DNA of 64,000 bases, taken from the NCBI RefSeq assembly GCF_011440275.1, contig NZ_JAAOIV010000009.1, positions 124,001 through 188,000 on the forward strand, written 5' to 3'. The stretch comes from Metallococcus carri (lineage in GTDB: Bacteria; Actinomycetota; Actinomycetes; Actinomycetales; Dermatophilaceae). Position numbers and translations under genes: made by a program. Below are positions 56,367 to 64,000 of the stretch, piece by piece; the stretch's first letter is position 1, and each line of letters starts with the position of its first letter. The notes under the pieces are model-generated. The model saw nothing but the letters and a program-made list of their open reading frames with translations, did not search any database and had not been told where the DNA came from.

Positions 56367-58619
56367 TTACTGGTCGCGCTCGGCGGTCTTGTCGTGCACC
56401 CAGCGACGCAGCCGGCGACCAACGACCTTGGCCTGGTCCTTGTAGCCGCCACCCTGGCCGGAGCGGTCCGAATCGGTGCCATAGCCCGAGGTCGTGCCGG
56501 CCGCGCCAGTCGTGCCGGTGGCGTCGCCGCCGACTCCGCTCGTCGTGCCCGTGGTGCTCGTCGTGGAGTCACCGAAGCCGCCGGTGGTACCGGTGGTGCC
56601 GGTGGTGCCGACGCTCGAGTCGCCGAAGCCACCGGTGGTGCCGGTCGTCCCGGTCGTGCCGAAGCCGCCCGCCGTGCCGGACGTACCGGCGGTGCCAGCG
56701 GTGTCGCCATAACCACCCGAGGTCCCGGCGCCCGCAGTGCCGCCATAGCCGGCAGTCCCGGTCTGGCCGGTGGTCGAGTCGCCGAAGCCACCCGAGGTTC
56801 CGGCTCCGGCGGTGTCGCCATAGCCACCTGAGGTGCCAGCACCAGCCGTGCCGCCGTAGCCAGCGGTGCCGGCCTGACCCGTGGTCGAGTCACCGAAACC
56901 ACCCTGACCACCGTGCGTGTCGCCATACCCACTGGTGCCAGCGGTGCCGGTCTGACCGGTGGTCGAGTCACCGAAGCCACCCGAGGTTCCGGCTCCGGCG
57001 GTGTCGCCGTAGCCACTCGAGGTGCCGGCTCCGGCCGTGCCGCCATACCCGGCAGTGCCGGCCTGACCCGTGGTCGAGTCACCGAAACCACCCTGACCAC
57101 CGTGCGTGTCGCCATACCCGGAGGTCGTCGACTCGCCATAACCACCGGTGGCGCCGGTGCCCGTGGTGTCGTCGTAGCCCGCGGTGCGCCCGGTGTCGCC
57201 ATAACCGCCCGTGGTGCCGGCGGTGTCGCCATACCCGGAGGTCGTCGACTCGCCATAGCCACCCGTGCTGCCAGCAGCGCCGGTCGTGCCGGCCGGGTCG
57301 CCCCAGCTGCCCGCACCAGTTCCAGCACCCGCACCGGTCGAGTAGCCGGTCGGCTCGTGCGAGTCGCCGTAGGTGCCGCTCTGGCCGACACCGCGGTTGT
57401 CACCGCTCAGGCCGCCCGCTTCGGCGTCGACGCCGCGGTCGGTGCCCCGGCCCGCGAGGCCCTGCGACTCCAGCCCGGTGCCATCGGTCGCACCGGCCGG
57501 AGCGCCACTCGTGTCATAGCCAGCGGAGTCGGCATTGCCACCCATCGACTGCTGACCGGCCAGGCCCGCGGAGTCGCCGCCGACGCCACGGTCGCGACCG
57601 GAGTCGTTCCAGCCCGAACGGTCGTCGCCGCCGAGGCCTTCGCGCTCGTCGCGCCCGGCACGCGCCGCCCCAGCCGCACCGACACCAGCAGCGCCGGCAC
57701 CAGCCGCCGCGCCCGTCGCCCAGCCGCTGCCGGAGTCTCCGTGGGCGCCCGTCGCGTCGCGGTCACGGTCCTGGCCGCCGGCACCGAATTCGTCGCGGCG
57801 GTCGCCGAAGCCCTGGTCACCGTCACGTCCGAACGAGCCACCACCAGCGGTGCCGGCCGCGGTCGTGCCCGTGGTTCCGGCGCCATAGCCGGCGTCACCC
57901 GTGCGGCTGTCGCCATAGCCAGCGTCACCGGTGCGGCTGTCGCCATACCCAGCGTCACCCGTGCGGGCGTCGTTGTAGGTGGTGTCGGTCAGCCCGTCGC
58001 CATGAGCCGAGCCGGGGCGACCATCGCCATACCCGGCCTCACCCGTGCGACCGTCGCCATACCCGGCTCCGGTGTCCGAGTGACGGTCCCCGCCGCGCCC
58101 GGCGGCAGCCACACCCGCGGCACCGACCCCCGCAGCACCCGCGCCAGCAGCGGCACCGGTGCCCCAGCCGGCGTTGTCGGCGCGGCCCTGGCCGGCGAAG
58201 TCGCCATCACCCGACGCCGCGGTCCGGTCACCCGAAGCGGCACCCGCGTCATACGAGCGGTCCCCGGCCGTTCCGGCGACGTCACGACCGTCGTCACGGC
58301 GGCCGTCGCCTTCGGTCGGGATGTCGTAGTAGCGGTAGATCGAGTCCTGGTCCTCCTCGCTGAGGTGGCCATCGGAGTCGATCGTCGGAGCGTCCTTGAT
58401 GTAGTCCTTGGTGTACGGCACGCGCAGTTCGTCGCCGTTCTGCTGAGACCCCCGCAGCGGGATGAAGGTCTCCTTGTTGCCGAAGAGCCCGGTCTTGACC
58501 GTCGCGAAGGTCGGGTCACCGGTGATGTCGTCCACGTAGATCTGGCCGATCGACCCGATCTTCTCGCCGTCCTGATCAACGACGTTCGCATTCTGCAGCT
58601 GCTCGATGTCGTGCGCCAT
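56367..58619 (-). CDS. PRC-barrel protein with giant Gly/Tyr/Ser/Thr-rich disordered tail
   Basis: A 750-residue protein. Residues 1-115 form a PRC-barrel domain (NANVVDQDGEKIGSIGQIYV, TFATVKTGLFGNKETFIPL, YYDIPTEGDGR). The remaining 600 or so are low complexity: Gly, Asp, Ser, Thr, Ala and Tyr in short repeats such as GDAGYGDSRT, SGYGDTHGGQGGFGDSTTG and AGYGGTAGAGTS, with almost no bulky aliphatics. The chain ends in a basic helix (KDQAKVVGRRLRRWVHDKTA). PRC-barrel proteins often carry DUF2382 stress domains; here the tail is different. GAGAGGACG precedes ATG 58619. It separates imuA' from imuB on the opposite strand. Confidence 0.88.
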   Translation of the reverse strand: MAHDIEQLQNANVVDQDGEKIGSIGQIYVDDITGDPTFATVKTGLFGNKETFIPLRGSQQNGDELRVPYTKDYIKDAPTIDSDGHLSEEDQDSIYRYYDIPTEGDGRRDDGRDVAGTAGDRSYDAGAASGDRTAASGDGDFAGQGRADNAGWGTGAAAGAGAAGVGAAGVAAAGRGGDRHSDTGAGYGDGRTGEAGYGDGRPGSAHGDGLTDTTYNDARTGDAGYGDSRTGDAGYGDSRTGDAGYGAGTTGTTAAGTAGGGSFGRDGDQGFGDRRDEFGAGGQDRDRDATGAHGDSGSGWATGAAAGAGAAGVGAAGAARAGRDEREGLGGDDRSGWNDSGRDRGVGGDSAGLAGQQSMGGNADSAGYDTSGAPAGATDGTGLESQGLAGRGTDRGVDAEAGGLSGDNRGVGQSGTYGDSHEPTGYSTGAGAGTGAGSWGDPAGTTGAAGSTGGYGESTTSGYGDTAGTTGGYGDTGRTAGYDDTTGTGATGGYGESTTSGYGDTHGGQGGFGDSTTGQAGTAGYGGTAGAGTSSGYGDTAGAGTSGGFGDSTTGQTGTAGTSGYGDTHGGQGGFGDSTTGQAGTAGYGGTAGAGTSGGYGDTAGAGTSGGFGDSTTGQTGTAGYGGTAGAGTSGGYGDTAGTAGTSGTAGGFGTTGTTGTTGGFGDSSVGTTGTTGTTGGFGDSTTSTTGTTSGVGGDATGTTGAAGTTSGYGTDSDRSGQGGGYKDQAKVVGRRLRRWVHDKTAERDQ
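56763..57140. repeat. 189-bp tandem duplication inside the PRC-barrel tail
   Basis: Two consecutive units starting at 56763 and 56952, 189 bp (63 codons) each, nearly identical over most of their length. Shorter GYG-type repeats surround them. The period keeps the reading frame, pointing to tail growth by in-frame recombination. Confidence 0.8.
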
Positions 58620-58728
58620 AACGTCCTCTCGAGGCTTGTCGTTGCGCCCGGCCTCGGTGCCGGCCGCCCAACCCCCATCATTGCCGCGCGGAGGGTGCGA
58701 TGGGGAGAAGCGCAAGGATGATCCGCAC

Positions 58729-58757
58729 TTGCTCTATTCGAACACCTGTTCGATCAT
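58729..58757 (+). promoter_or_regulatory. SOS promoter of imuB-dnaE2 with perfect LexA box
   Basis: TTGCTC (58729-58734), 17-nt spacer, GATCAT (58752-58757). The LexA box TCGAACACCTGTTCGA (58738-58753) matches the consensus exactly and sits in the same register as in the imuA' promoter. The imuB ATG is 7 nt after the -10. The box also lies upstream of the divergent PRC-barrel gene. Confidence 0.92.
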
Positions 58758-58763
58758 GGAGGT

Positions 58764-60365
58764 ATGCCGGCCCGCTCGCTTCCCGCAACCCCCGCTCCAG
58801 CGCGGGTCGTCGTGGTGCGCGTGCCCGATTGGTCGATCCTTGCCCAGCATCGCAGTCAGGGCGATACGCCGCCGCTGCTGGCCCTGATCGCCAAGGGCAA
58901 GGTCGTCGCGGTTTCACCTGAGGCTGCGGCCGAATCGGTGACCGTCGGGCTGCGCCTGCGCGAGGCACAGGTCCGCTGCCCGGGCCTCACCGTCCTGCCG
59001 CACGACCCGGAGCTGGACGAGCGGATGTTCGCCCCGATCCTGCTGGCCTTGCAGCACGTCATCCCACATGTCCACCTGGTGCGCCCGGGCATCGCGGCCA
59101 TGCGCGTGGCTGGGGCGGCTCGGTTCTATGGCAGCGAGGATCGGGTGCTCGAGCTCGTGCTGGACCAGCTCGCCGAGCTCGACCTGCCCGATGTGCGGCT
59201 CGGGGTCGCCGACGGCCTCTTCGCCGCGACCCAGGTCACCCAGGCGACCACGCCCGAGCGGCCGGTCATCACGTTGCCGCCGCACGAATCCCAGACCTTC
59301 CTTGCCTGCCTGCCGGTGAGCACCGCCTGCGCCGAAGTCGACGCCCCTGAGATGTCAGACCTGTTGCGGCGCATGGGGATTCGCACGCTCGGCGCTCTGG
59401 CCGAGCTCCCCCGCAGCGACGTCCACGCACGATTCGGTGCACCGGGCCTGCGCATCCACGAACTCGCCACCGGGCGCGACACGCCCGTCTTGCGCACGCA
59501 CGCGATCCCCGACGATCTCACCGTCCGCGTCGTCCTCGACCACCCCACCAATGACACCGCGGCCCTGCTGGCCGCCTGTGACCCCGCCTCGGTCGATCTC
59601 ACCGCCCGGCTCACCTCCGCCTCGCTCGTCTGTCACGAGATCCGGGTCACCGTGGTGACCTCGACTGAGGTGCGGCACGAACGCGTCTGGCGGCACGCCT
59701 GGCCGTTCACCGCGCGCGACCTGGTCGAGCGGGTTCGGTGGCAGCTGGAGGACCTCGTCACCGACACTCAGCTGGATGCCGAGAGCGACCAGGAGTTGCT
59801 CGTCGACACGGTCAGCATGATCGAGGTGCACGCCGAATCCCCTACTCCCGCAAGCCATCACGCTCAAGGGCTGTGGGGCGAACGACCCGACGAACACATC
59901 ACTCACACGATGCTCACCCTGCAACACGAGCTCGGGTATGCCGGAGTCCAGGTGTGTGCGGTCGGCGGCGGCCGGATGCTCCACGAGCGTCGACTGCTGC
60001 GGCCGTGGGGCGAAGCCCTCCCGGCGCCCGACCAGCGCGGCCTGGACCGGCCGTGGCCAGGAGCCCTCCCCGGCCCGCCTCCCGCCACCGTCTTCCGGCG
60101 CGCCCGGCCGGCCACGGTGACCACCGAGGACGGCGCCACGGTGACGGTCGACACGCGAGGTGAGCTGTCCGGCATACCGCGGTGGTGGCGACCGTCGACC
60201 GGCCGCCGTCGGCGGATCGTCTCGTGGGCCGGCCCCTGGCCGGTGCGGCAGCACTGGTGGGACAACCCCTTGCGGGTCAACAGGTTTCAGCTCGTCGACG
60301 ACCTCAACCACGCATGGTTGGTGCTCGCCGGCGACCGCGGTTGGTGGATCGAGGCGCAGTACTGA
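58764..60365 (+). CDS. imuB: Y-family polymerase-like mutasome protein ImuB
   Basis: A 533-residue protein with the Y-family palm and fingers layout (VVVVRVPDWSILAQHRS, GLRLREAQVRCPGL, RRMGIRTLGALAELPRSDVH) but without the catalytic acids: the usual Ser-x-Asp-Glu is RVAGAARFYG here. ImuB is an inactive polymerase that bridges DnaE2, ImuA' and the beta clamp. The C-terminal part (PRWWRPSTGRRRRIVSWAGP) is the typical mutasome-binding extension. Its stop overlaps the dnaE2 start by 1 nt. The ATG is embedded in GTATGCCG. Confidence 0.92.
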   Translation: MPARSLPATPAPARVVVVRVPDWSILAQHRSQGDTPPLLALIAKGKVVAVSPEAAAESVTVGLRLREAQVRCPGLTVLPHDPELDERMFAPILLALQHVIPHVHLVRPGIAAMRVAGAARFYGSEDRVLELVLDQLAELDLPDVRLGVADGLFAATQVTQATTPERPVITLPPHESQTFLACLPVSTACAEVDAPEMSDLLRRMGIRTLGALAELPRSDVHARFGAPGLRIHELATGRDTPVLRTHAIPDDLTVRVVLDHPTNDTAALLAACDPASVDLTARLTSASLVCHEIRVTVVTSTEVRHERVWRHAWPFTARDLVERVRWQLEDLVTDTQLDAESDQELLVDTVSMIEVHAESPTPASHHAQGLWGERPDEHITHTMLTLQHELGYAGVQVCAVGGGRMLHERRLLRPWGEALPAPDQRGLDRPWPGALPGPPPATVFRRARPATVTTEDGATVTVDTRGELSGIPRWWRPSTGRRRRIVSWAGPWPVRQHWWDNPLRVNRFQLVDDLNHAWLVLAGDRGWWIEAQY

Positions 60366-63300
60366 TGGGCTTCAACAACCCCGAGATCCCCTGGTCCCAG
60401 CTCGAGCAGGCGCTCTCGCGCGGCACCCGACCGTCGACCGGTCCGCGGCCTCCGCTCCCCGCCGACGGTGGCGACGGGCCGGCGTTCTCGCGCAAGCGAG
60501 CACCCTTCCGCCCCAGCGATATCGAGACGACCACCGAGCCGGTCGTGCCGTATGCCGAATTGCACGCTCACAGCCACTACAGCTTCCTCGACGGGGCGAG
60601 CGCGCCGGAGGAGTTGGTCACCGAGGCGGTGCGGCTCGGCCTGCACGGGCTCGCCCTCACCGACCACGACGGGCTGTATGGCGTCGTCCGGCTGGCGGAG
60701 GCCGCCGAAAGCTATGGCAACCTCACCACGCTCTACGGTGCCGAGCTCTCCTTCGGATTGACCGCTCCGCAAAACGGCGTGCCCGATCCGGAGGGCCATC
60801 ACCTGGTGGTGCTCGCTCGCGGCACGGAAGGCTATCGCCGGCTCGCCACCGCGCTCACCGACGGGCATCTGCACGCAGCCGCCGAGAAGGGGCGCCCGGT
60901 TCACGACCTGGAGACGGTCGCCCGGCATTCCGGGGGTCACTGGTTCGTGCTGACCGGATGCCGCAAAGGCCTTGTCCCCCAGGCGATTCGGCAAGGTGAC
61001 CAGGCTTCGGCATACCGGCAGTTGGAGCAGTTGAAGGATCTCTTCGGAGCCGACCGGGTGCTCGCCGAACTCATCGATCACGGCGACCCCTCCGATGCCC
61101 GGCAGCACGACGCGCTGGCCGAGGTCGCAGCCAGGGCCGGTGTGCCGGTGGTGGCGACCAACGCCGTGCACTACGCGGTGCCCGAGCGCTATCCGCTCGC
61201 GACCGCCCTCGCTGCCGTGCGCGCCCGCCGCAGCCTTGACGACGTGGACGGCTGGCTGCCCGGCACCGATCACGCCCACCTGCGCAGCGGCAGCGAGATG
61301 GCTCGGCGGTTCGCTCGTTTTCCCGGTGCCATCGAGCGCACGGTCGAGGTCGCCGACGAGTGCGGTTTCCGGCTGCGTGCTGCGAGCCCGCGCCTGCCCA
61401 AACAACGCGTCCCGTTCGGTCACACACCGATGAGCTGGTTGCGTCATCTGGTCAATAAGGCTGCGCCACAACGCTATTCGCCGCTCACCGAGGCGGTCCG
61501 CGCCCGGCTCGCCAAGGAGCTGGACGTCATCGAGGCCAAGGATTTCGCCGGTTACTTCCTCATCGTGCGCGACATCGTCGACTTCGCCCACCGTGAAGGC
61601 ATCCTGTGCCAGGGACGGGGGTCGGCGGCAGCGTCGGCGGTCTGTTATGTCCTCGGCATCACGGTGATCGACCCGATCTTCTACCAGCTGCCGTTCGAGC
61701 GCTTCCTGTCCGAGCTGCGCGACGAGGCGCCGGATATCGACGTCGACTTCGACTCCGACCGGCGGGAGGAGGTCATCCAGTATGTCTACGCCACCTACGG
61801 CCGCCGCAACGCCGCGCAGGTCGCCAATGTGGTGACCTATCGACCCAAGAACGCCGTGCGGGATATGGCAAAAGCGTTGGGGCACAGTCAAGGTCAGCAG
61901 GACGCGTGGTCGAGACAAGTCGAACGATGGGGCGCCTCGGTGAGCAGCGCCGACCACGACATCCCCGAGCCGGTGATCGACCTGGCCCGTCAGGTGCTCA
62001 CCTTTCCTCGCCACCTCGGCATCCACTCCGGCGGCATGGTGCTCACCGATCGGCCGGTGAGCGAGGTCTGCCCGATCGAGCCCGCCCGAATGGAGGCACG
62101 CACGGTGCTGCAGTGGGACAAGGACGATTGCGCGTGGATGGGGCTGGTCAAATTCGACCTGCTCGGCCTCGGCATACTCGCCGCCATCCAGCACACCTTC
62201 GACCTGGTCGGCGAACATCTGGGCGAGTCCTGGCGGATGGAGACGATCCCCAAGGGCGAACCCGGTGTCTACGACATGCTGTGCCGCGCCGACACGATCG
62301 GGGTGTTCCAGGTGGAGAGCCGGGCGCAGATCGGCACCCTGCCCCGGCTCAAACCGCGGTGTTTCTACGACCTCGCGGTCGAGATCGGGCTGATCCGCCC
62401 CGGGCCGATCCAGGGTGGCGCGGTGCACCCCTACATCCGCCGCCGCACCGGTCAGGACCCGATCACCTATCCGCATCCGCTCGTCCAAGACGTGCTCGAA
62501 CGCACGCTCGGTGTCCCGCTCTTCCAGGAACAGCTGATGCAGATGGCGATGAAGGTCGGCGGCTGTTCCCCCGCTGACGCCGACCTGTTGCGGCGCGCGA
62601 TGGGGTCCAAGCGTGGTGTCGAGCGCATCGACGCCCTGCGCACCAGGCTCTACGAAGGGATGGCCGCCAACGGGTTGGACCAGCAGACCGCCGACGAGAT
62701 CTACCACCGCATCGAGGCGTTCGCGAATTTCGGTTTCGCCGAGTCCCACGCGCTGAGCTTCGCGGTGCTCGTCTACGCCAGCTCGTGGCTCAAGCTGCAC
62801 TACCCCGGCGCCTTCCTCGCCGGCCTGCTGCGCGCCCAGCCGATGGGGTTCTACTCCCCGCAGACCCTGGTCGGCGACGCGCGTCGGCACGGGGTGCAGA
62901 TCCGCACCCCCGATCTGCACGCCTCCGGGGTGTATGCCGGGCTCGAGCCGGCCGACCCTGCCGCTCCCGCCTCGCCGACCGGTCTGGCCGAGTGTCTGCG
63001 TGACCACCCCGAAGAGGAGATCGGGCTGTTCGACCCGGCCGCACCCGATCCGACCCCGGCCCATCGTCGCGACACTGGCTGGGTGGTGCGGCTCGGCCTG
63101 GCCGATGTCACGTCACTCGGGGTCCCGGCCGCCGAACGCATCGTGGCGGCACGCGACCAGGACGGCGAGTTCACCGACCTGGCCGATCTGGCCCGCCGGG
63201 CGACCCTCGACGCCGATCAGCTCGAGGCGCTGTCCCTGTCGGGTGCGCTCGACTGCCTCACCGGATCGCGCCGGGATGCGCTGTGGCGCTCAGCCGAAGC

Positions 63301-63781
63301 GGCTCGCACCCGCGACGGCCAGCTCCCGGTCCGGGTGCCCTATCAACCGCCGCTGCTGCCGCTGCTCACCCCCGGCGAGACGCTCATGCACGACCTCGCC
63401 TCCACCGGCATCAGCCCGGGCGATCACCCGGTGCGCTACAACCGGCAGGCACTGATCGCGCGCGGCGTCCTGCCGGTGTCCCAGCTGCGCGAGGTGGAGT
63501 CCGGCCGTCGCATCGAGGTCGCCGGCGTGGTGACCCACCGCCAGCGGCCGGCCACCGCCGGCGGCATCACCTTCCTCAACCTGGAGGACGAGACCGGTCT
63601 GCTCAATGTCGTTGTCAGCGAAGGGGTTTGGCATCGTTACCGGCGCATCGCACGAGCCTCCCCCGCCATGGTGATCCGCGGCATCCTGGAGCGCTCGCCG
63701 GAGAACGTCATCAACCTGCTCGCCGACCGCCTCGAACACATGACGATCCACGTGCGCACCCGCTCCCGCGACTTCCGCTGA
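60365..63781 (+). CDS. dnaE2: Error-prone DNA polymerase DnaE2
   Basis: A 1138-residue C-family polymerase used for translesion synthesis after DNA damage. The PHP domain begins [17 protein letters not shown]. The catalytic Asp pair is in [20 protein letters not shown] and the third near [23 protein letters not shown] and [20 protein letters not shown] are typical of DnaE2, and the C-terminal OB domain ([19 protein letters not shown]) is present. Start ATG 60365 overlaps the imuB stop (TGATG). Controlled by the imuB LexA box. Confidence 0.96.
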   Translation: MGFNNPEIPWSQLEQALSRGTRPSTGPRPPLPADGGDGPAFSRKRAPFRPSDIETTTEPVVPYAELHAHSHYSFLDGASAPEELVTEAVRLGLHGLALTDHDGLYGVVRLAEAAESYGNLTTLYGAELSFGLTAPQNGVPDPEGHHLVVLARGTEGYRRLATALTDGHLHAAAEKGRPVHDLETVARHSGGHWFVLTGCRKGLVPQAIRQGDQASAYRQLEQLKDLFGADRVLAELIDHGDPSDARQHDALAEVAARAGVPVVATNAVHYAVPERYPLATALAAVRARRSLDDVDGWLPGTDHAHLRSGSEMARRFARFPGAIERTVEVADECGFRLRAASPRLPKQRVPFGHTPMSWLRHLVNKAAPQRYSPLTEAVRARLAKELDVIEAKDFAGYFLIVRDIVDFAHREGILCQGRGSAAASAVCYVLGITVIDPIFYQLPFERFLSELRDEAPDIDVDFDSDRREEVIQYVYATYGRRNAAQVANVVTYRPKNAVRDMAKALGHSQGQQDAWSRQVERWGASVSSADHDIPEPVIDLARQVLTFPRHLGIHSGGMVLTDRPVSEVCPIEPARMEARTVLQWDKDDCAWMGLVKFDLLGLGILAAIQHTFDLVGEHLGESWRMETIPKGEPGVYDMLCRADTIGVFQVESRAQIGTLPRLKPRCFYDLAVEIGLIRPGPIQGGAVHPYIRRRTGQDPITYPHPLVQDVLERTLGVPLFQEQLMQMAMKVGGCSPADADLLRRAMGSKRGVERIDALRTRLYEGMAANGLDQQTADEIYHRIEAFANFGFAESHALSFAVLVYASSWLKLHYPGAFLAGLLRAQPMGFYSPQTLVGDARRHGVQIRTPDLHASGVYAGLEPADPAAPASPTGLAECLRDHPEEEIGLFDPAAPDPTPAHRRDTGWVVRLGLADVTSLGVPAAERIVAARDQDGEFTDLADLARRATLDADQLEALSLSGALDCLTGSRRDALWRSAEAARTRDGQLPVRVPYQPPLLPLLTPGETLMHDLASTGISPGDHPVRYNRQALIARGVLPVSQLREVESGRRIEVAGVVTHRQRPATAGGITFLNLEDETGLLNVVVSEGVWHRYRRIARASPAMVIRGILERSPENVINLLADRLEHMTIHVRTRSRDFR

Positions 63782-63819
63782 CGACGCCACTGCGATCCCC
63801 GCCGACGTACGGTGGAGGT

Positions 63820-63996
<177 letters not shown>

Positions 63997-64000
63997 ACGA

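Noticed and set aside
56500-57350. Regularly repeated DNA that might be a CRISPR array
   Set aside because: The repeats are in frame within a continuous coding sequence, spacers are not unique and no cas genes are present.

Overview
The window is high-GC DNA from an actinobacterium. Several features point to Actinomycetota: a mycothiol S-conjugate amidase, SigD-RsdA and SigL-RslA type sigma/anti-sigma pairs, actinobacterial LexA boxes, an ImuA'/ImuB/DnaE2 mutagenesis set and GuaB3. Base composition and repeat style suggest Micrococcales, perhaps a Dermacoccaceae/Dermatophilaceae-like lineage, but that placement is inference. I see no tRNA, rRNA, phage, insertion sequence or CRISPR. Almost everything is chromosomal housekeeping, and the gene neighbourhoods resemble two conserved mycobacterial blocks (guaA/choD/guaB/sigD/groE/tsaD/alr/glmS and coaA/phoH2/uppS/mca/greA) joined end to end.

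Layout. Positions 1-5.8 kb hold a cut membrane protein, a PAP2 phosphatase, guaA with a DUF3817 and a SURF1 gene, and a DUF559-type protein. Positions 5.9-14.5 kb hold a ChoD-like oxidase overlapping an aldehyde dehydrogenase, guaB3, a lipoprotein, guaB and sigD-rsdA. Positions 14.6-16.9 kb carry groES-groEL under a CIRCE-controlled promoter. Positions 17-22.4 kb carry a phosphoesterase, a methyltransferase-like gene, an SDR dehydrogenase, a GH3 lipoprotein and a secreted protein. Positions 22.5-31.2 kb are a minus-strand run of nine genes (glmS-acpS-nnrD-alr-hydrolase-tsaE-tsaB-rimI-tsaD), nearly all overlapping by 4 nt. Positions 31-42 kb hold coaA, a gluconate-type permease, a cell-wall lytic protein, phoH2, an ECF42 sigma gene with its YCII partner, uppS, a haemolysin-III protein, mca and greA.

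Positions 42.7-55.6 kb hold a DrrAB-like exporter, a fused alpha-beta glycyl-tRNA synthetase, secreted proteins, msrA, a SigL/RslA locus, ferritin and a phosphoribosyltransferase. Positions 55.7-63.8 kb hold the SOS mutasome: imuA', then a 750-residue PRC-barrel protein on the opposite strand with a huge Gly/Tyr/Ser/Thr-rich tail, then imuB-dnaE2. The window ends in a broken-looking DUF255 thioredoxin-domain gene.

The most unusual signals lie outside ordinary gene calls. The octamer GTATGCCG occurs roughly once per 0.9 kb in both orientations. A paired intergenic repeat family recurs at four sites just behind minus-strand stop codons. An 84-bp stem-loop repeat is tandemly triplicated behind the glycyl-tRNA synthetase. 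Three matching SigL-type promoters include a divergent pair whose -35 boxes share one palindrome. Two SOS promoters carry the LexA box at the same place in a 17-nt spacer. The greA leader contains an attenuator-like hairpin. The PRC-barrel protein splits the mutasome cassette.
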